Below, piece after piece: positions 54,526 to 63,957 of a DNA stretch of 64,000 bases; the first letter of the stretch is position 1, and each line of letters opens with the position of its first letter. Source of the stretch: an uncultured Paracoccaceae bacterium (GTDB taxonomy: Bacteria > Pseudomonadota > Alphaproteobacteria > Rhodobacterales > Rhodobacteraceae); contig CANMTR010000004.1 of assembly GCA_947500825.1 (NCBI GenBank), positions 124,001 through 188,000 on the forward strand, in the 5' to 3' direction. The notes beneath the pieces were generated by a model. It had not been told where the DNA came from. It was given only the letters and a program-made list of their open reading frames with translations, and did not search any database. A program made the position numbers and the translations under genes.

Positions 54526-55017
54526 ATGATCGAGAAGCGGGCACAGGGCGGAGAGAGCCTCCTGTTCCTGACCGACGCGCAACTCAGGCGCGGGATCGAG
54601 GCGATGTTCTTCGCTTATCGCGGGTTCACGGCCGATCCCGACCGGATCCTGGAGCAATACGGATATGGCCGCGCCCATCACCGGGCGGTCCACTTCATCA
54701 ATCGCTGGCCGGGCACCCGGGTGAACGACCTGCTGACCGTCCTCGGCGTGACCAAGCAGTCGCTGAACCGGGTCCTGAGAACCTTGATCGAGGACGGCCT
54801 CGTGGACAGCCGCGTGGGCACCCGCGACAGGCGCGAGCGCCACCTGACGCTGACCGACAAGGGCCGCGCGCTGGAGCGGGCCCTGTCGGACGCGCAGACC
54901 GCGCGGATGCGCGACGCCTTCCGCCGCGCCGGGCCGGACGCGGTGGTCGGCTTTCGCCGCGTGCTCGAGGAGATGATGGACGAGGACCTGCGCCGCCTCT
55001 TCGAGGACGTGGCATGA
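54526..55017 (+). CDS. petP: MarR-family regulator PetP
   Basis: A 163-residue MarR-family protein with winged helix (TRVNDLLTVLGVTKQSLNRVL near residues 65-85 and GLVDSRVGTRDRRERHLTLT as the wing near 91). It overlaps petR by 4 bases. In Rhodobacter capsulatus the petP-petR pair is reported as essential and lies near the cytochrome bc1 genes; gene order and sizes match. It diverges from ilvE and probably binds the palindromes between them. Confidence 0.86.
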   Translation: MIEKRAQGGESLLFLTDAQLRRGIEAMFFAYRGFTADPDRILEQYGYGRAHHRAVHFINRWPGTRVNDLLTVLGVTKQSLNRVLRTLIEDGLVDSRVGTRDRRERHLTLTDKGRALERALSDAQTARMRDAFRRAGPDAVVGFRRVLEEMMDEDLRRLFEDVA

Positions 55018-55721
55018 TCGACAGGCCCCACATCCTGATCGTGGACGACGACGAGCGCATCCGCGGACTCCTGAGCAAGTTTCTGGTGCGCAGCGGTTTC
55101 TTCGTCACCACCTCGCGGGACGCGGGCCATGCCCGGCGCATCCTGACCGGGCTCGACTTCGACCTCGCCGTGGTCGACGTGATGATGCCGGGCGAGGACG
55201 GGATCTCGCTATGCCGCTGGCTGACGGGAACCCGCGACCTGCCGGCACTCTTGCTGACCGCGAAGGGGGAGACGTCGGACCGGATCGCCGGGCTGGAAGC
55301 CGGCGCCGACGACTACCTCCCGAAGCCGTTCGAGCCCAAGGAGCTGCTGCTGCGCATGAACGCCATCCTGCGGCGGATGCCCAGCCCGCTGCCCGAGGGC
55401 GCGAAACCGCGGAGCCTGACGCTCGGGCCGTTCCGCTACGACGTGAACCGGGGCGAGTTGTGGCGGGGAGAGACGCCCGTGCGCCTGACCGCCACCGAGG
55501 CCGCGCTGATGCGCGTCTTCGCCGCCGATCCGGGCGAGGTAATCGCCCGCGCCCGCCTGATCGAGGATCTGGGCCGTGCCGGGCCGGACGGGGAAGGGGC
55601 GCAGGACCGGGCCGTGGACGTGCAGATCACCCGCCTGCGGCGCAAGATCGAGCCCGATCCGAAGGTGCCGCGTTATCTCCAAACCGTCCGGGGCGCGGGC
55701 TACATGCTCACGCCCGACTGA
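55014..55721 (+). CDS. petR: OmpR-family response regulator PetR
   Basis: A 235-residue response regulator. The receiver domain has VDDDER near residue 10, phosphoacceptor Asp in VVDVMMPGEDG near 55 and Lys in YLPKPFEPKELL near 103. The winged-helix output domain (about 130-235) ends AVDVQITRLRRKIEPDPKVP and VRGAGYML, the OmpR/PhoB type. It overlaps petP by 4 bases and no sensor kinase gene is adjacent. Known targets in relatives are unclear despite the petABC-derived name. Confidence 0.92.
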   Translation: MIDRPHILIVDDDERIRGLLSKFLVRSGFFVTTSRDAGHARRILTGLDFDLAVVDVMMPGEDGISLCRWLTGTRDLPALLLTAKGETSDRIAGLEAGADDYLPKPFEPKELLLRMNAILRRMPSPLPEGAKPRSLTLGPFRYDVNRGELWRGETPVRLTATEAALMRVFAADPGEVIARARLIEDLGRAGPDGEGAQDRAVDVQITRLRRKIEPDPKVPRYLQTVRGAGYMLTPD

Positions 55722-55779
55722 TCGTATCGCCGCTCCGTCATCGGTCCGCGGACGGGTCGCGCCCCGCCCGCGGCACCGG

Positions 55780-56202
55780 TCACGACAGCGTTTCGGCCTC
55801 CTTCACCGCCGCCTCGACCTTGGCGCGCTGCTCCACGAGGAACTCCCAGGCGGGGTCGCCCTTCGTGGCCTCGATCGCATCGTCGTAGGCCGATTTCAGG
55901 TATCCGTCGCCGCGGGCGCATTCGGCGTAGATGCCCGAGTTGCCCGAGGACAGCACGTCGCGGATCTTGAATATCCCGCGATGCGCCGTCGCCGCGGCGG
56001 AGCCCTTGTCCTCCACCGAGACGCCTTCGCTGTCGAGCTGGCGGTGGATCGCCTGGTGGAACCCTTCGCGCTCCTCGATGCAGCGGTCGACGAAGGTGCC
56101 GGCCTCCGTGCCGTCCACGTGCTCGCGCGCCTCGCGGTAGCCGTCGCGGCTGTCGATGACGCGGGTGTGGAGTGTCTTGAGAATATCCGTCTTGTCGGCC
56201 AT
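55780..56202 (-). CDS. DUF2383 (PA2169-type) four-helix protein
   Basis: A 140-residue soluble helical protein (MADKTDILKTLHTRVIDSRD at the start, FVDRCIEEREGFHQAIHRQL near residue 39) resembling the DUF2383/PA2169 family, which has a ferritin-like four-helix bundle of unknown function. ATG 56202 follows GGGAGG; the frame is open to 56424, but the extension is not family-like. It converges with petR with a 58-base gap. Members of this family are common in stress regulons. Confidence 0.8.
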   Translation of the reverse strand: MADKTDILKTLHTRVIDSRDGYREAREHVDGTEAGTFVDRCIEEREGFHQAIHRQLDSEGVSVEDKGSAAATAHRGIFKIRDVLSSGNSGIYAECARGDGYLKSAYDDAIEATKGDPAWEFLVEQRAKVEAAVKEAETLS

Positions 56203-56344
56203 TCGAGCCTCCCTTTCCATATGCCGGGACCAACACGCGGGCCGGTCTTGCGATCCCGCTGCGGCGATCCGACACGCGGGGCCGTTCCGTCCGCCCGCGA
56301 CAATCGCTAGGGTGGCCGCGCATATGGAGGAGAGCGCCGCGCCC

Positions 56345-57271
56345 ATGTCCGTCATCTGGTATTCGCATCCCGCAGGCCACAGGCACCTGACCCCCCGCGG
56401 CCACCCCGAGCAGGTGGCCCGCATGGGCGCGGTCGAGGATGCCCTCGCCCCCTTGCGCCTGACGCGGCGCGAGGCGCCGCTCGCCCGCGACGAGGACGTG
56501 CTCCTGTGCCACCCGCGCCGTTACCTCGACCGGGTGCGCGCGGCGTTGCCCGAGGACGGCACGGTGGAGCTCGATGCCGACACCCACCTTTCCCCCGGCT
56601 CGCTCGACGCGGCACTCGCCGGCGTGGGCGGGACGATTGCGGCCGTGGACGCGGTCCTCGACGGGGAGGCGCGCGCCGCCTTCGTGGGGTGCCGACCGCC
56701 CGGCCACCACGCCGAGACGGAGACGCCCATGGGGTTCTGCATCTTCGGCCATGCGGCCATCGCGGCGAAGCACGCGCTCGACCGGCGGGGGCTGGCGCGC
56801 GTCGCGGTGGTCGATTTCGACGTCCACCACGGCAACGGCACCCAGGACCTCCTGTGGGAGGAGGAGCGCGCGCTCTTCGTCTCCTCCCACCAGATGCCGC
56901 TCTATCCGGGGACCGGGGCCGCCTCCGAGCGGGGCGCCCACGGCCAGGTCCTGAACGTTCCGCTGGGCCCCAATACCGGCGGAACGGAGATGCGCACGGC
57001 CTACCGCGACCGGGTCTTTCCCCGGCTGCGCGACTTCGCGCCCGAGCTGATCATCGTCTCCGCGGGCTTCGACGCCCATATCTCCGATCCGCTGGCCAGC
57101 CTGCGCTGGCACGACGAGGACTATGCCTGGATCACCGACTGGCTGTGCGACGTGGCCGAGGAGCATTGCGACGGCCGCCTCGTCTCGACACTCGAGGGGG
57201 GATATGATCTGGACGCGCTGGCCACGTCGGTCGCCGCCCACGTGGAGGTCCTGAAGGAGAGAGCCGCATGA
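56345..57271 (+). CDS. Histone deacetylase / acetylpolyamine amidohydrolase family protein
   Basis: A 308-residue zinc hydrolase of the HDAC-like family, which removes acyl groups from polyamines, acetoin-related or other small amides in bacteria. Catalytic and metal-binding motifs are RPPGHHAETETPMGFC near residue 118 with the His dyad, and VVDFDVHHGNGTQDLLW near 157 with Asp and His ligands. STLEGGYDLDAL near 282 closes the active site. ATG 56345 is used; an upstream frame to 56156 overlaps the DUF2383 gene. The stop overlaps xseB by 4 bases. Confidence 0.9.
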   Translation: MSVIWYSHPAGHRHLTPRGHPEQVARMGAVEDALAPLRLTRREAPLARDEDVLLCHPRRYLDRVRAALPEDGTVELDADTHLSPGSLDAALAGVGGTIAAVDAVLDGEARAAFVGCRPPGHHAETETPMGFCIFGHAAIAAKHALDRRGLARVAVVDFDVHHGNGTQDLLWEEERALFVSSHQMPLYPGTGAASERGAHGQVLNVPLGPNTGGTEMRTAYRDRVFPRLRDFAPELIIVSAGFDAHISDPLASLRWHDEDYAWITDWLCDVAEEHCDGRLVSTLEGGYDLDALATSVAAHVEVLKERAA

Positions 57272-57507
57272 GCGACAGACCCATCAAGGAGATGTCCTTC
57301 GAGGAGGCGATGCGGGAGCTCGAGGCGGTGGTCGGTCAGCTCGAGGCGGGAGACGTCGCGCTGGAGGAATCGATCCGCCTCTACGAGCGGGGCGCGGTCC
57401 TGAAGGCCCGCTGCCAGAAGACCCTCGAGGCCGCCGAGGCCAAGGTCGCCAAGATCACCGCGGACCCCTCCGGGCAGGCCACCGGCACCGAGCCGCTCGA
57501 CCCGTGA
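57268..57507 (+). CDS. xseB: Exodeoxyribonuclease VII small subunit
   Basis: A 79-residue XseB, the small subunit of exonuclease VII. The family core [20 protein letters not shown] and [19 protein letters not shown] is complete. It overlaps the HDAC-like gene by 4 bases upstream and ispA by 4 bases downstream, the usual xseB-ispA-dxs order. The large subunit xseA is not in the window. Confidence 0.93.
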   Translation: MSDRPIKEMSFEEAMRELEAVVGQLEAGDVALEESIRLYERGAVLKARCQKTLEAAEAKVAKITADPSGQATGTEPLDP

Positions 57508-58364
57508 GCTTCGAGGCGCGCCTGGCCGCGGCGCGGGCCGCGATCTCGGAACGCCTGTCCCGTGCGGTGGCGGGCGACGCGCCGGTCCACGACGCCATGC
57601 GCCATGCCCTCGACGGCGGCAAGCGGCTGCGCGGCTTCCTGGTGATCGAGGGCGCGCGCCTGCACGACGCGCCCGACGCGGTGGAGGCCGCCGCGGCGAT
57701 CGAGGCGCTGCACGCCTATTCCCTCGTGCACGACGACCTTCCCGCGATGGACGACGACACCCTGCGCCGCGGCCGTCCGACGCTCCACGTGAAGTGGGAC
57801 GAGGCCACCGCGATCCTCGCGGGCGACGCGCTCCACTCCCTCGCGTTCGAGCTTCTCTCTGGCCCGGCGTGCCACCCCGAGCCGCATGTCCGCGCCGCGC
57901 TGACGCTCGACCTGGCGCGGGCCGCGGGCATGCGCGGCATGGTCCTGGGCCAGGCGCTCGACATCGCGGCCGAGAGCGCGGACGCGCCCCTGGGCCTTGC
58001 GGAAGTCGAGGCGCTCCAGGCGGGCAAGACGGGCGCGCTCATCGAATGGTCGGGCCGCGCCGGCGCGCTTCTCGGGGGGGGCGATCCCGCCCCCTTGGGC
58101 GCCTATGCCCGCGCGCTGGGCCGCGCCTTCCAGATCGCCGACGACATCCTCGACGTGGAGGGCGACGCCGACGCCGCGGGCAAGGCGGTGGGCAAGGACG
58201 CGGGCGCGGGCAAGGCCACCTTCGTCTCGCTTCTGGGGATCGACGGCGCCCGCGCCCGGGCCCGCGACCTCGTGGACGCGGCCTGCGACGCGCTCTCGCC
58301 CTACGGCGCCGGGGCCGAGGCCCTGCGCGACTGCGCCCGCTACGTGACGGCGCGGGACCGCTAG
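57504..58364 (+). CDS. ispA: Polyprenyl (farnesyl/geranylgeranyl) diphosphate synthase
   Basis: A 286-residue short-chain prenyl transferase that condenses isopentenyl diphosphate with allylic diphosphates. The first Asp-rich motif [10 protein letters not shown] lies near residue 79 and the second DDILDVEGD near 213. [10 protein letters not shown] near residue 39 is the diphosphate-binding segment. It overlaps xseB by 4 bases. Product length (C15 or C20) cannot be fixed from the sequence. Confidence 0.93.
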   Translation: MSFEARLAAARAAISERLSRAVAGDAPVHDAMRHALDGGKRLRGFLVIEGARLHDAPDAVEAAAAIEALHAYSLVHDDLPAMDDDTLRRGRPTLHVKWDEATAILAGDALHSLAFELLSGPACHPEPHVRAALTLDLARAAGMRGMVLGQALDIAAESADAPLGLAEVEALQAGKTGALIEWSGRAGALLGGGDPAPLGAYARALGRAFQIADDILDVEGDADAAGKAVGKDAGAGKATFVSLLGIDGARARARDLVDAACDALSPYGAGAEALRDCARYVTARDR

Positions 58365-58435
58365 ACCCGACGGGGACATTTGCAGGGATCGGCGGCGGCC
58401 GTTACATACGGAAAACACCGCGCGAGGCAGGCCCC

Positions 58436-60361
58436 ATGACCGACCGACCCGATACACCGACGCTCGACCGCGTCGCCTCCCCCGCCGACCTGAGGCGGAT
58501 GAGCGATGCCGACTTGCACCGCGTCGCCGACGAGCTCAGGGCCGAGACGATCTCGGCCGTCAGCCAGACCGGCGGGCATCTGGGCGCCGGCCTGGGCGTG
58601 GTGGAGCTGACCGTGGCGCTCCATGCCGTGTTCGACACCCCGCGCGACCGGCTGATCTGGGACGTCTCCCACCAGACCTACCCGCACAAGATCCTGACCG
58701 GGCGCCGCGACCGGATCAGGACCCTGCGCCAGAAGGACGGCCTGTCGGGCTTCACCAAGCGCACGGAATCGCCCTACGACCCGTTCGGGGCGGCCCATTC
58801 CTCCACCTCCATGTCCGCGGCGCTGGGCTTCGCCGTGGCGCGCGACCTGGGCGGGGCGCCCGACCCCGCCCTGGGCGACGCGATCGCGGTGATCGGCGAC
58901 GGCGCCATGTCGGCCGGCATGGCCTACGAGGCGATGAACAACGCCGGCGCGCTGGGCCGGCGCATGATCGTGATCCTCAACGACAACGAGATGTCCATCG
59001 CGCCCCCCGTGGGGGCCATGTCCTCCTACCTGTCGCGCCTTTATGCCGGCGCCCCGTTCCAGGAGCTGAAGGCGGCCGCCAAGGGGGCCATGTCGATGCT
59101 GCCCGGCCCGTTCCGGGAGGGCGCCAAGCGCGCCCACGACTTGGTGAAGGGGATGACCGTCGGCGGCACCCTCTTCGAGGAGCTGGGGTTCTCCTATGTG
59201 GGGCCGATCGACGGGCACGACCTGGACCAGATCCTGCCGATCCTGCGGATGGTGCGGGCCCGCGCCGACGGGCCGGTCCTGATCCACGCCATCACCACCA
59301 AGGGCAAGGGATACGCCCCGGCCGAGGGGGCGAGCGACCGCGGCCACGGCGTGTCGAAGTTCGACGTGCTCACCGGCGAGCAGACCAAGGCCAAGTCCAA
59401 CGCCCCCGCCTATACCAAGGTCTTCGCCGGCGCGCTTCTCGAGGAGGCCGCGCGCGACGACCGCGTCTGCGCGGTGACCGCCGCGATGCCGGACGGCACC
59501 GGCCTCAACCTCTTCGCGGAACGCTACCCGTCGCGCTGCTTCGACGTGGGCATCGCCGAGCAGCACGGCGTCACCTTCGCCGCCGGGCTCGCGGCGGGGG
59601 GGATGAAGCCCTTCTGCGCGATCTACTCCACCTTCCTGCAGCGCGGCTACGACCAGGTGGTCCACGACGTGGCGATCCAGCGCCTGCCCGTGCGCTTCGC
59701 CATCGACCGCGCCGGGCTCGTGGGGGCGGACGGGGCCACCCATGCGGGCAGCTACGACATCGCCTATCTCGCGAACCTGCCCGGCTTCACCGTCATGGCG
59801 GCGGCCGACGAGGCCGAGCTGAAGCACATGGTCGCCACCGCCGCCGCCCACGACGACGGGCCCATCGCCTTCCGCTTCCCGCGCGGCGAGGGGACGGGCG
59901 TGGAGATGCCCGAGCGCGGCGAGGTCCTGGAGATCGGCAAGGGCCGCATGATCCGGGAGGGCCGCGGCGTCGCGATCCTGAACTTCGGCACCCGCCTCAA
60001 GGAGGTGATGGAGGCCTGCGAGACGCTGGAGGGACGCGGCGTCTCCCCCACGGTGGCCGATGCGCGCTTCGCCAAGCCGCTCGACCGCGACCTGATCCTG
60101 GGCCTCGCCCGCGACCACGATGCCCTCGTCACCATCGAGGAGGGGGCCGTGGGCGGCTTCGGCAGCCACGTGGCCCAGCTCCTGGCCGAGGAGGGCGTCT
60201 TCGACACGGGCCTCGCCTACCGCTCCATGGTCCTTCCCGACATCTTCGTCGACCAGGCCTCCCCGCGCGACATGTACGCCGTGGCGGGCCTGAACGCGGA
60301 GGACATCGTGGCCAAGGTCCTGTCGGTGATGGGCGTCGAGACCATCGGGCGGCGGGCATGA
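58436..60361 (+). CDS. dxs: 1-Deoxy-D-xylulose-5-phosphate synthase
   Basis: A 641-residue thiamine-diphosphate enzyme that joins pyruvate and glyceraldehyde 3-phosphate in the first step of the MEP isoprenoid pathway. The ThDP motif [18 protein letters not shown] lies near residue 154. The transketolase pyrimidine-domain segment [17 protein letters not shown] lies near 369 and carries the catalytic Glu. [19 protein letters not shown] is near 427. ATG 58436 lies 71 bases after ispA. The xseB-ispA-dxs order keeps prenyl synthesis genes together. Confidence 0.96.
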   Translation: MTDRPDTPTLDRVASPADLRRMSDADLHRVADELRAETISAVSQTGGHLGAGLGVVELTVALHAVFDTPRDRLIWDVSHQTYPHKILTGRRDRIRTLRQKDGLSGFTKRTESPYDPFGAAHSSTSMSAALGFAVARDLGGAPDPALGDAIAVIGDGAMSAGMAYEAMNNAGALGRRMIVILNDNEMSIAPPVGAMSSYLSRLYAGAPFQELKAAAKGAMSMLPGPFREGAKRAHDLVKGMTVGGTLFEELGFSYVGPIDGHDLDQILPILRMVRARADGPVLIHAITTKGKGYAPAEGASDRGHGVSKFDVLTGEQTKAKSNAPAYTKVFAGALLEEAARDDRVCAVTAAMPDGTGLNLFAERYPSRCFDVGIAEQHGVTFAAGLAAGGMKPFCAIYSTFLQRGYDQVVHDVAIQRLPVRFAIDRAGLVGADGATHAGSYDIAYLANLPGFTVMAAADEAELKHMVATAAAHDDGPIAFRFPRGEGTGVEMPERGEVLEIGKGRMIREGRGVAILNFGTRLKEVMEACETLEGRGVSPTVADARFAKPLDRDLILGLARDHDALVTIEEGAVGGFGSHVAQLLAEEGVFDTGLAYRSMVLPDIFVDQASPRDMYAVAGLNAEDIVAKVLSVMGVETIGRRA

Positions 60362-60670
60362 GCCGGTAACGAGACCGCCCCGCCGGGAGGCGTTTCTCAG
60401 GGTCTTCCGGTTGCGATCCATGATCCGGACACCGTCCGGAATATCGGTCTTCGCAGCGGGCCGTGACGTCGCAAGGCCTCGGGTCGCGGCCCGCCCGCTT
60501 CGGCCGCGCTTCCGAGGCCCCTGATGTCGCAGGCCGCTGGCGGACGATCTTGTCGAACCGCTCCGCCCCGTTCGAGGGGCTCCCGGTCCCTTTCGGAGAG
60601 CATCGCCGCCGAGGGTCGCGTCACGACGGGGGAAAGAACGCAGTGCCCGGGGGGCCGTATCCGAGCGGCC
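60362..60670. other. 309-base gap between dxs and the potassium uptake gene
   Basis: No convincing gene on either strand; open frames here have weak codon bias and no ribosome site. Two hairpins could stop dxs transcription: an imperfect one at about 60373-60393 followed by TTTCTC, and a perfect 7-base-pair stem TCCGGAC/GTCCGGA with a 3-base loop at 60424-60440. Nothing else stands out. Confidence 0.5.
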
Positions 60671-61996
60671 CTAGCCCAGATATACCTGCCCCTTGGGATA
60701 GCGCACGCGCGGCAGGACCTGCGTGGCCAGGAAGAAGCCCAGCACCAGCGGCCCGACGCGCCCCAGGAACATGGTGGCGATGATCACTGACCGTCCGAGC
60801 CAGTCGAGCGTGTCCGTCGCCCCCATGCTCAACCCGACCGTGCCGAAGGCGGAGGCGACCTCGAAGGCGAGGATGATGAAGTCCGACTCGTTCGTGATCG
60901 TCAGCACGAACAGGCCCGAGAACAGGATCAGGATCGTCACGGTGGTCAGCGCCATGACCTTCTGCACCTCCTCCGCGCCCATGGCGCGGCCGAAGGCGCT
61001 GAGTTCGCGGCGGCGCTTGAAGAAGGCCAGCGTGGCCATCACCAGAACGATCGCGGTCGTCACCTTGATGCCGCCCGCGGTGGACGTGGACCCGCCGCCG
61101 ATGATCATCAGCCCGATGGTCATCAGCGCCGTGCTCTCGCGCATGGCCGCGGTGTCTATGGTGTTGAAGCCGGCCGTGCGCGGCGTCACCGCCTGGAAAT
61201 ACGCGGCCTGCGCCTTGCCCCAGATGCCCTCGATCGCCCCCAGCGTGCCGGGATTGCGCCATTCGAGGGCCGCGAACAGCACGAAGGCCGCCGCGATCAG
61301 GATCGGCGTCCCCGACAGCATGAGCTTGGCGTGGAGCGACAGCGGCTTCCATGCCCGCTTCTGCCACAGCTCCGCCAGGACGACGAAGCCGAGGCCCGAG
61401 ACGATGAAGAGGGTCGTCACCGAGAAGGTCACCACCGGGTTCGTGGCATAGTCCGACAGGGAGCTGGAAAAGGTCGAGAAGCCCGCGTTGTTCCAGGCCG
61501 AGACCGAGTGGAAGGCCGCATGCCACAGGCCCTCCGTTCCGTGATCGGGGACGAAGACGAGCGACAGGAGGACGAAGGCCGCCCCCTCGAACACCACCGC
61601 GAGGCGCAGGATGATCGCGACGAGCGCGGTGAGGTTCTTCATCGAGGTCTGGTTCAGGTCCTCGCGCAGGACGATCTGCTGCGGAATGCCGATCTGGACC
61701 CCCAGCGCCGACAGCAGCAGGACGGCGAAGGTCATCAGCCCCAGGCCCCCCATCTGCATCAGCACCATGATGATGCCCTGGCCCACATGGGTGAACACGG
61801 TGCTGGTATCGACCACGATGAGCCCCGTGACCGTCACCGCCGAGGTGGAGGTGAAGATCGCGTCGGACCACGTGATCGGCTCGTTGAGCGACGCGGGCAG
61901 CTTGAGCCCCGCCGCCCCGAGCGCGATGAAGGTCAGGTACATCACCGCCAGCATTCCCGGCGGGGGCAGGCGCTTGAGCCAGGCGCCGAGGTTCAT
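60671..61996 (-). CDS. Potassium uptake membrane subunit (KtrB/TrkH family)
   Basis: A 441-residue potassium transporter of the TrkH/KtrB family with four pore-loop repeats; the loops SAVTVTGLIVV near residue 53, SAWNNAGFSTFS near 163, VTPRTAGFNTID near 275 and ASAFGTVGLSMG near 390 carry the filter Gly residues. The length is close to KtrB (about 440-460) and shorter than TrkH (about 480). ATG 61996 overlaps the TrkA/KtrA stop by 1 base (TGATG). Several upstream in-frame Met exist but run over that gene. Confidence 0.92.
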   Translation of the reverse strand: MNLGAWLKRLPPPGMLAVMYLTFIALGAAGLKLPASLNEPITWSDAIFTSTSAVTVTGLIVVDTSTVFTHVGQGIIMVLMQMGGLGLMTFAVLLLSALGVQIGIPQQIVLREDLNQTSMKNLTALVAIILRLAVVFEGAAFVLLSLVFVPDHGTEGLWHAAFHSVSAWNNAGFSTFSSSLSDYATNPVVTFSVTTLFIVSGLGFVVLAELWQKRAWKPLSLHAKLMLSGTPILIAAAFVLFAALEWRNPGTLGAIEGIWGKAQAAYFQAVTPRTAGFNTIDTAAMRESTALMTIGLMIIGGGSTSTAGGIKVTTAIVLVMATLAFFKRRRELSAFGRAMGAEEVQKVMALTTVTILILFSGLFVLTITNESDFIILAFEVASAFGTVGLSMGATDTLDWLGRSVIIATMFLGRVGPLVLGFFLATQVLPRVRYPKGQVYLG

Positions 61997-62655
61997 CACA
62001 GCGACTGCGTGAAGGCACGCAGGTCCTTTCGCCGGCCCAGGAGGAGGAGCATGTCCTCGGCTTCGAAGGCGCAGGTGTCGCCGTCGCGTCCGATGAACTC
62101 GCTGCCACGCATGACGCCCAGGCAGCGCAGGTCGAACCGGCCGAGGTCCAGGTCCTCCAGGCTGCGGCCGGTCAGCTCGTCGGGAACGCGCATGTTCACC
62201 ACGTGGAACGTGTTGCCGAGGCTGACATAGTCCCGGATCAGCGGGTTGTGCAGGATCTGGGCGATCTGCTCTCCCATCCGCACCTCGGGATGGATCACCC
62301 GCTCGACGCCGATATGGTTGAGGATACGGTGATGGGTCTTGGAGACCGCCTTGGCCCAGATCTTGTCGAGGCCGAGCAGGCGCAGGTTCATGGTCGCCAG
62401 GACGCTGGCCTCGAAATCGCTCCCGAGGGCGACGATGCCCACGTCGCACTCGGCCACGCCCGCGTCCCGGAGGGCCTCGTCCGACCGCGCGTCGACGATC
62501 AGGGCCTGGTCCAGGGCGTCCGCATGGCGCGAGACGCGCGCCTCGTCGATATCGACCCCGATGACGTAGTTGCCGAACCGCTTCAGTTCGGTCGCGACGG
62601 TCGAGCCGAAATTGCCCAGCCCGATCACCACGAAGTTCGTGGGATGCTTCGCCAT
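61996..62655 (-). CDS. Potassium uptake regulatory subunit (KtrA/TrkA-N and TrkA-C)
   Basis: A 219-residue cytoplasmic gating protein, a single TrkA-N plus TrkA-C unit as in KtrA. The Rossmann fingerprint VIGLGNFGSTVATEL lies near residue 11, followed by Asp in GVDIDEARV near 34. TrkA-C starts near residue 140 (NMRVPDELTGRSLEDLDL). ATG 62655 is used; the upstream open frame to 62853 overlaps the next gene. It is co-translated with the membrane subunit. Confidence 0.92.
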   Translation of the reverse strand: MAKHPTNFVVIGLGNFGSTVATELKRFGNYVIGVDIDEARVSRHADALDQALIVDARSDEALRDAGVAECDVGIVALGSDFEASVLATMNLRLLGLDKIWAKAVSKTHHRILNHIGVERVIHPEVRMGEQIAQILHNPLIRDYVSLGNTFHVVNMRVPDELTGRSLEDLDLGRFDLRCLGVMRGSEFIGRDGDTCAFEAEDMLLLLGRRKDLRAFTQSL

Positions 62656-62656
62656 G

Positions 62657-63505
62657 TCAGGTATCCTCGTCCAGAAGGGCCGCGAGCCCGTGGCGGTAGG
62701 TAGGATACCGCAGTTCGACGCCCAGTTCCGACTTGATGCGGTGGTTCTGCACGCGCTTCGATTCGGCGTAGAAGCTGCGCGCCATGGGCGACAGGTCCGC
62801 CTCCTCGAAGGTGACCTGGGGCGGCCGCTCCACGCCCAGAAGGTCGGCGGCATGGGCGATCACGTCCTGCGGCGGGGCGGGATCGTCGTCGCACACGTTG
62901 TAGACGGCTCCGGGGCGGGGGCGATCGATGGAGGCCAGGCACACGGCCGCGATGTCCTCCACGTGGATGCGGGAGAAGACCTGGCCCGCCTTCACGATCC
63001 GCCGCGCGCGGCCCTCGCGCACCTTGGCGAAGGGGCCGCGCCCGGGCCCGTAGATCCCCGCGAGCCGGAACACGTGGAGCGGGAGGCCCGCCTCCCGCGC
63101 GAGGGCCCGCCAGCCCGCCTCGGCCCGGACCCGCGCCGCGCCGCGCGCGGTGGAGGGGGCGAGCGGCGTCTCCTCGTCCACCCAGCCGCCGTCGTGGTCG
63201 CCGTAGACCCCCGTGGTCGACAGGTATCCGAACCAGTCGAGGCGAGCCCGGCCGAGGTCGCCGCCATGGGCGACCAGAACCGGGTCTCCGTCGTCGGGGG
63301 AGACGGAATGCAGGACGTGGGTCGCCCGCGCGATCTCGGGGCCCAGGTCGTTGCCCGGCCAGAGGATCGGGCGCACACCGGTTGCCTCGATGTCGCGAGC
63401 CTTCTCCTGCGACCGGGTGGTACCCGCCACCTCCCAGCCGCGTGCGAGCAGCAAGGGCGCCAGCGCCCGCGCCGAATAGCCGTGGCCTATGGACAGGAGC
63501 CTCAC
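62657..63505 (-). CDS. SDR/NAD(P)-dependent epimerase-like protein
   Basis: A 282-residue extended-SDR protein of the YeeZ-like group. The N-terminal fingerprint IGHGYSARALAPLL replaces the usual GxxGxxG with GxGxxA. STTGVYGDHDGGWVDEETPL near residue 94 carries the active-site Ser/Tyr region, and FRLAGIYGPGRGPFAK near 145 is a nucleotide-sugar-type segment. The stop lies 1 base before the KtrA start, and the start overlaps the DUF1810 gene by 4 bases. Substrate unknown. Confidence 0.85.
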   Translation of the reverse strand: MRLLSIGHGYSARALAPLLLARGWEVAGTTRSQEKARDIEATGVRPILWPGNDLGPEIARATHVLHSVSPDDGDPVLVAHGGDLGRARLDWFGYLSTTGVYGDHDGGWVDEETPLAPSTARGAARVRAEAGWRALAREAGLPLHVFRLAGIYGPGRGPFAKVREGRARRIVKAGQVFSRIHVEDIAAVCLASIDRPRPGAVYNVCDDDPAPPQDVIAHAADLLGVERPPQVTFEEADLSPMARSFYAESKRVQNHRIKSELGVELRYPTYRHGLAALLDEDT

Positions 63506-63918
63506 AACCGCTCCAGCGTCCGCCCGTCGCGCGCGCCGTCGTAGAACGTGTCGAGCACCTGGCCGAACAAGCCCGGGGCCGCCCCCGCGCGTTCGAAGAG
63601 CGTCGCCGACGAGCGAACCTTGGCCGCGTCGACACCGCCCAGGATCGCCTCGGGTGGCGTTCCCCCGTGGGTCAGCAGGAGCTTGAACATTTCCGACAGG
63701 CGCGGCCCGAGGACGGGGTGGCGCAGATACGCCTCCGCCTCCGCCAACCCCGCGATCCCGTAATACTCGGACCGCTGCGACCGGCCCAGGCCGGCGAGTT
63801 GCGGATAGACGTACCAGATCCAGTGGGTGGTCTTGCGCCCTGCCGCGATCTCGGCATGGGCCTTGGCGTAGTCGTGCTCCTGCGCGACGAGAAATCGGTC
63901 GAGATCGAAGTCGGTCAT
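63502..63918 (-). CDS. DUF1810 domain protein
   Basis: A 138-residue protein, the usual DUF1810 length. It starts MTDFDLDRFLVAQEHDYAKA, followed by HWIWYVYPQLAGLGRSQRSE near residue 32, the family signature of Trp/Tyr/Pro residues. The Met at 63918 is chosen over 63939 because the family begins with this FDLDRF segment. Function unknown; the family is widespread in bacteria. It overlaps the SDR gene by 4 bases. Confidence 0.88.
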   Translation of the reverse strand: MTDFDLDRFLVAQEHDYAKAHAEIAAGRKTTHWIWYVYPQLAGLGRSQRSEYYGIAGLAEAEAYLRHPVLGPRLSEMFKLLLTHGGTPPEAILGGVDAAKVRSSATLFERAGAAPGLFGQVLDTFYDGARDGRTLERL

Positions 63919-63957
63919 GGCCTCATGTGGCCAGAGCATGCGCCCGGGTGCAAGCGG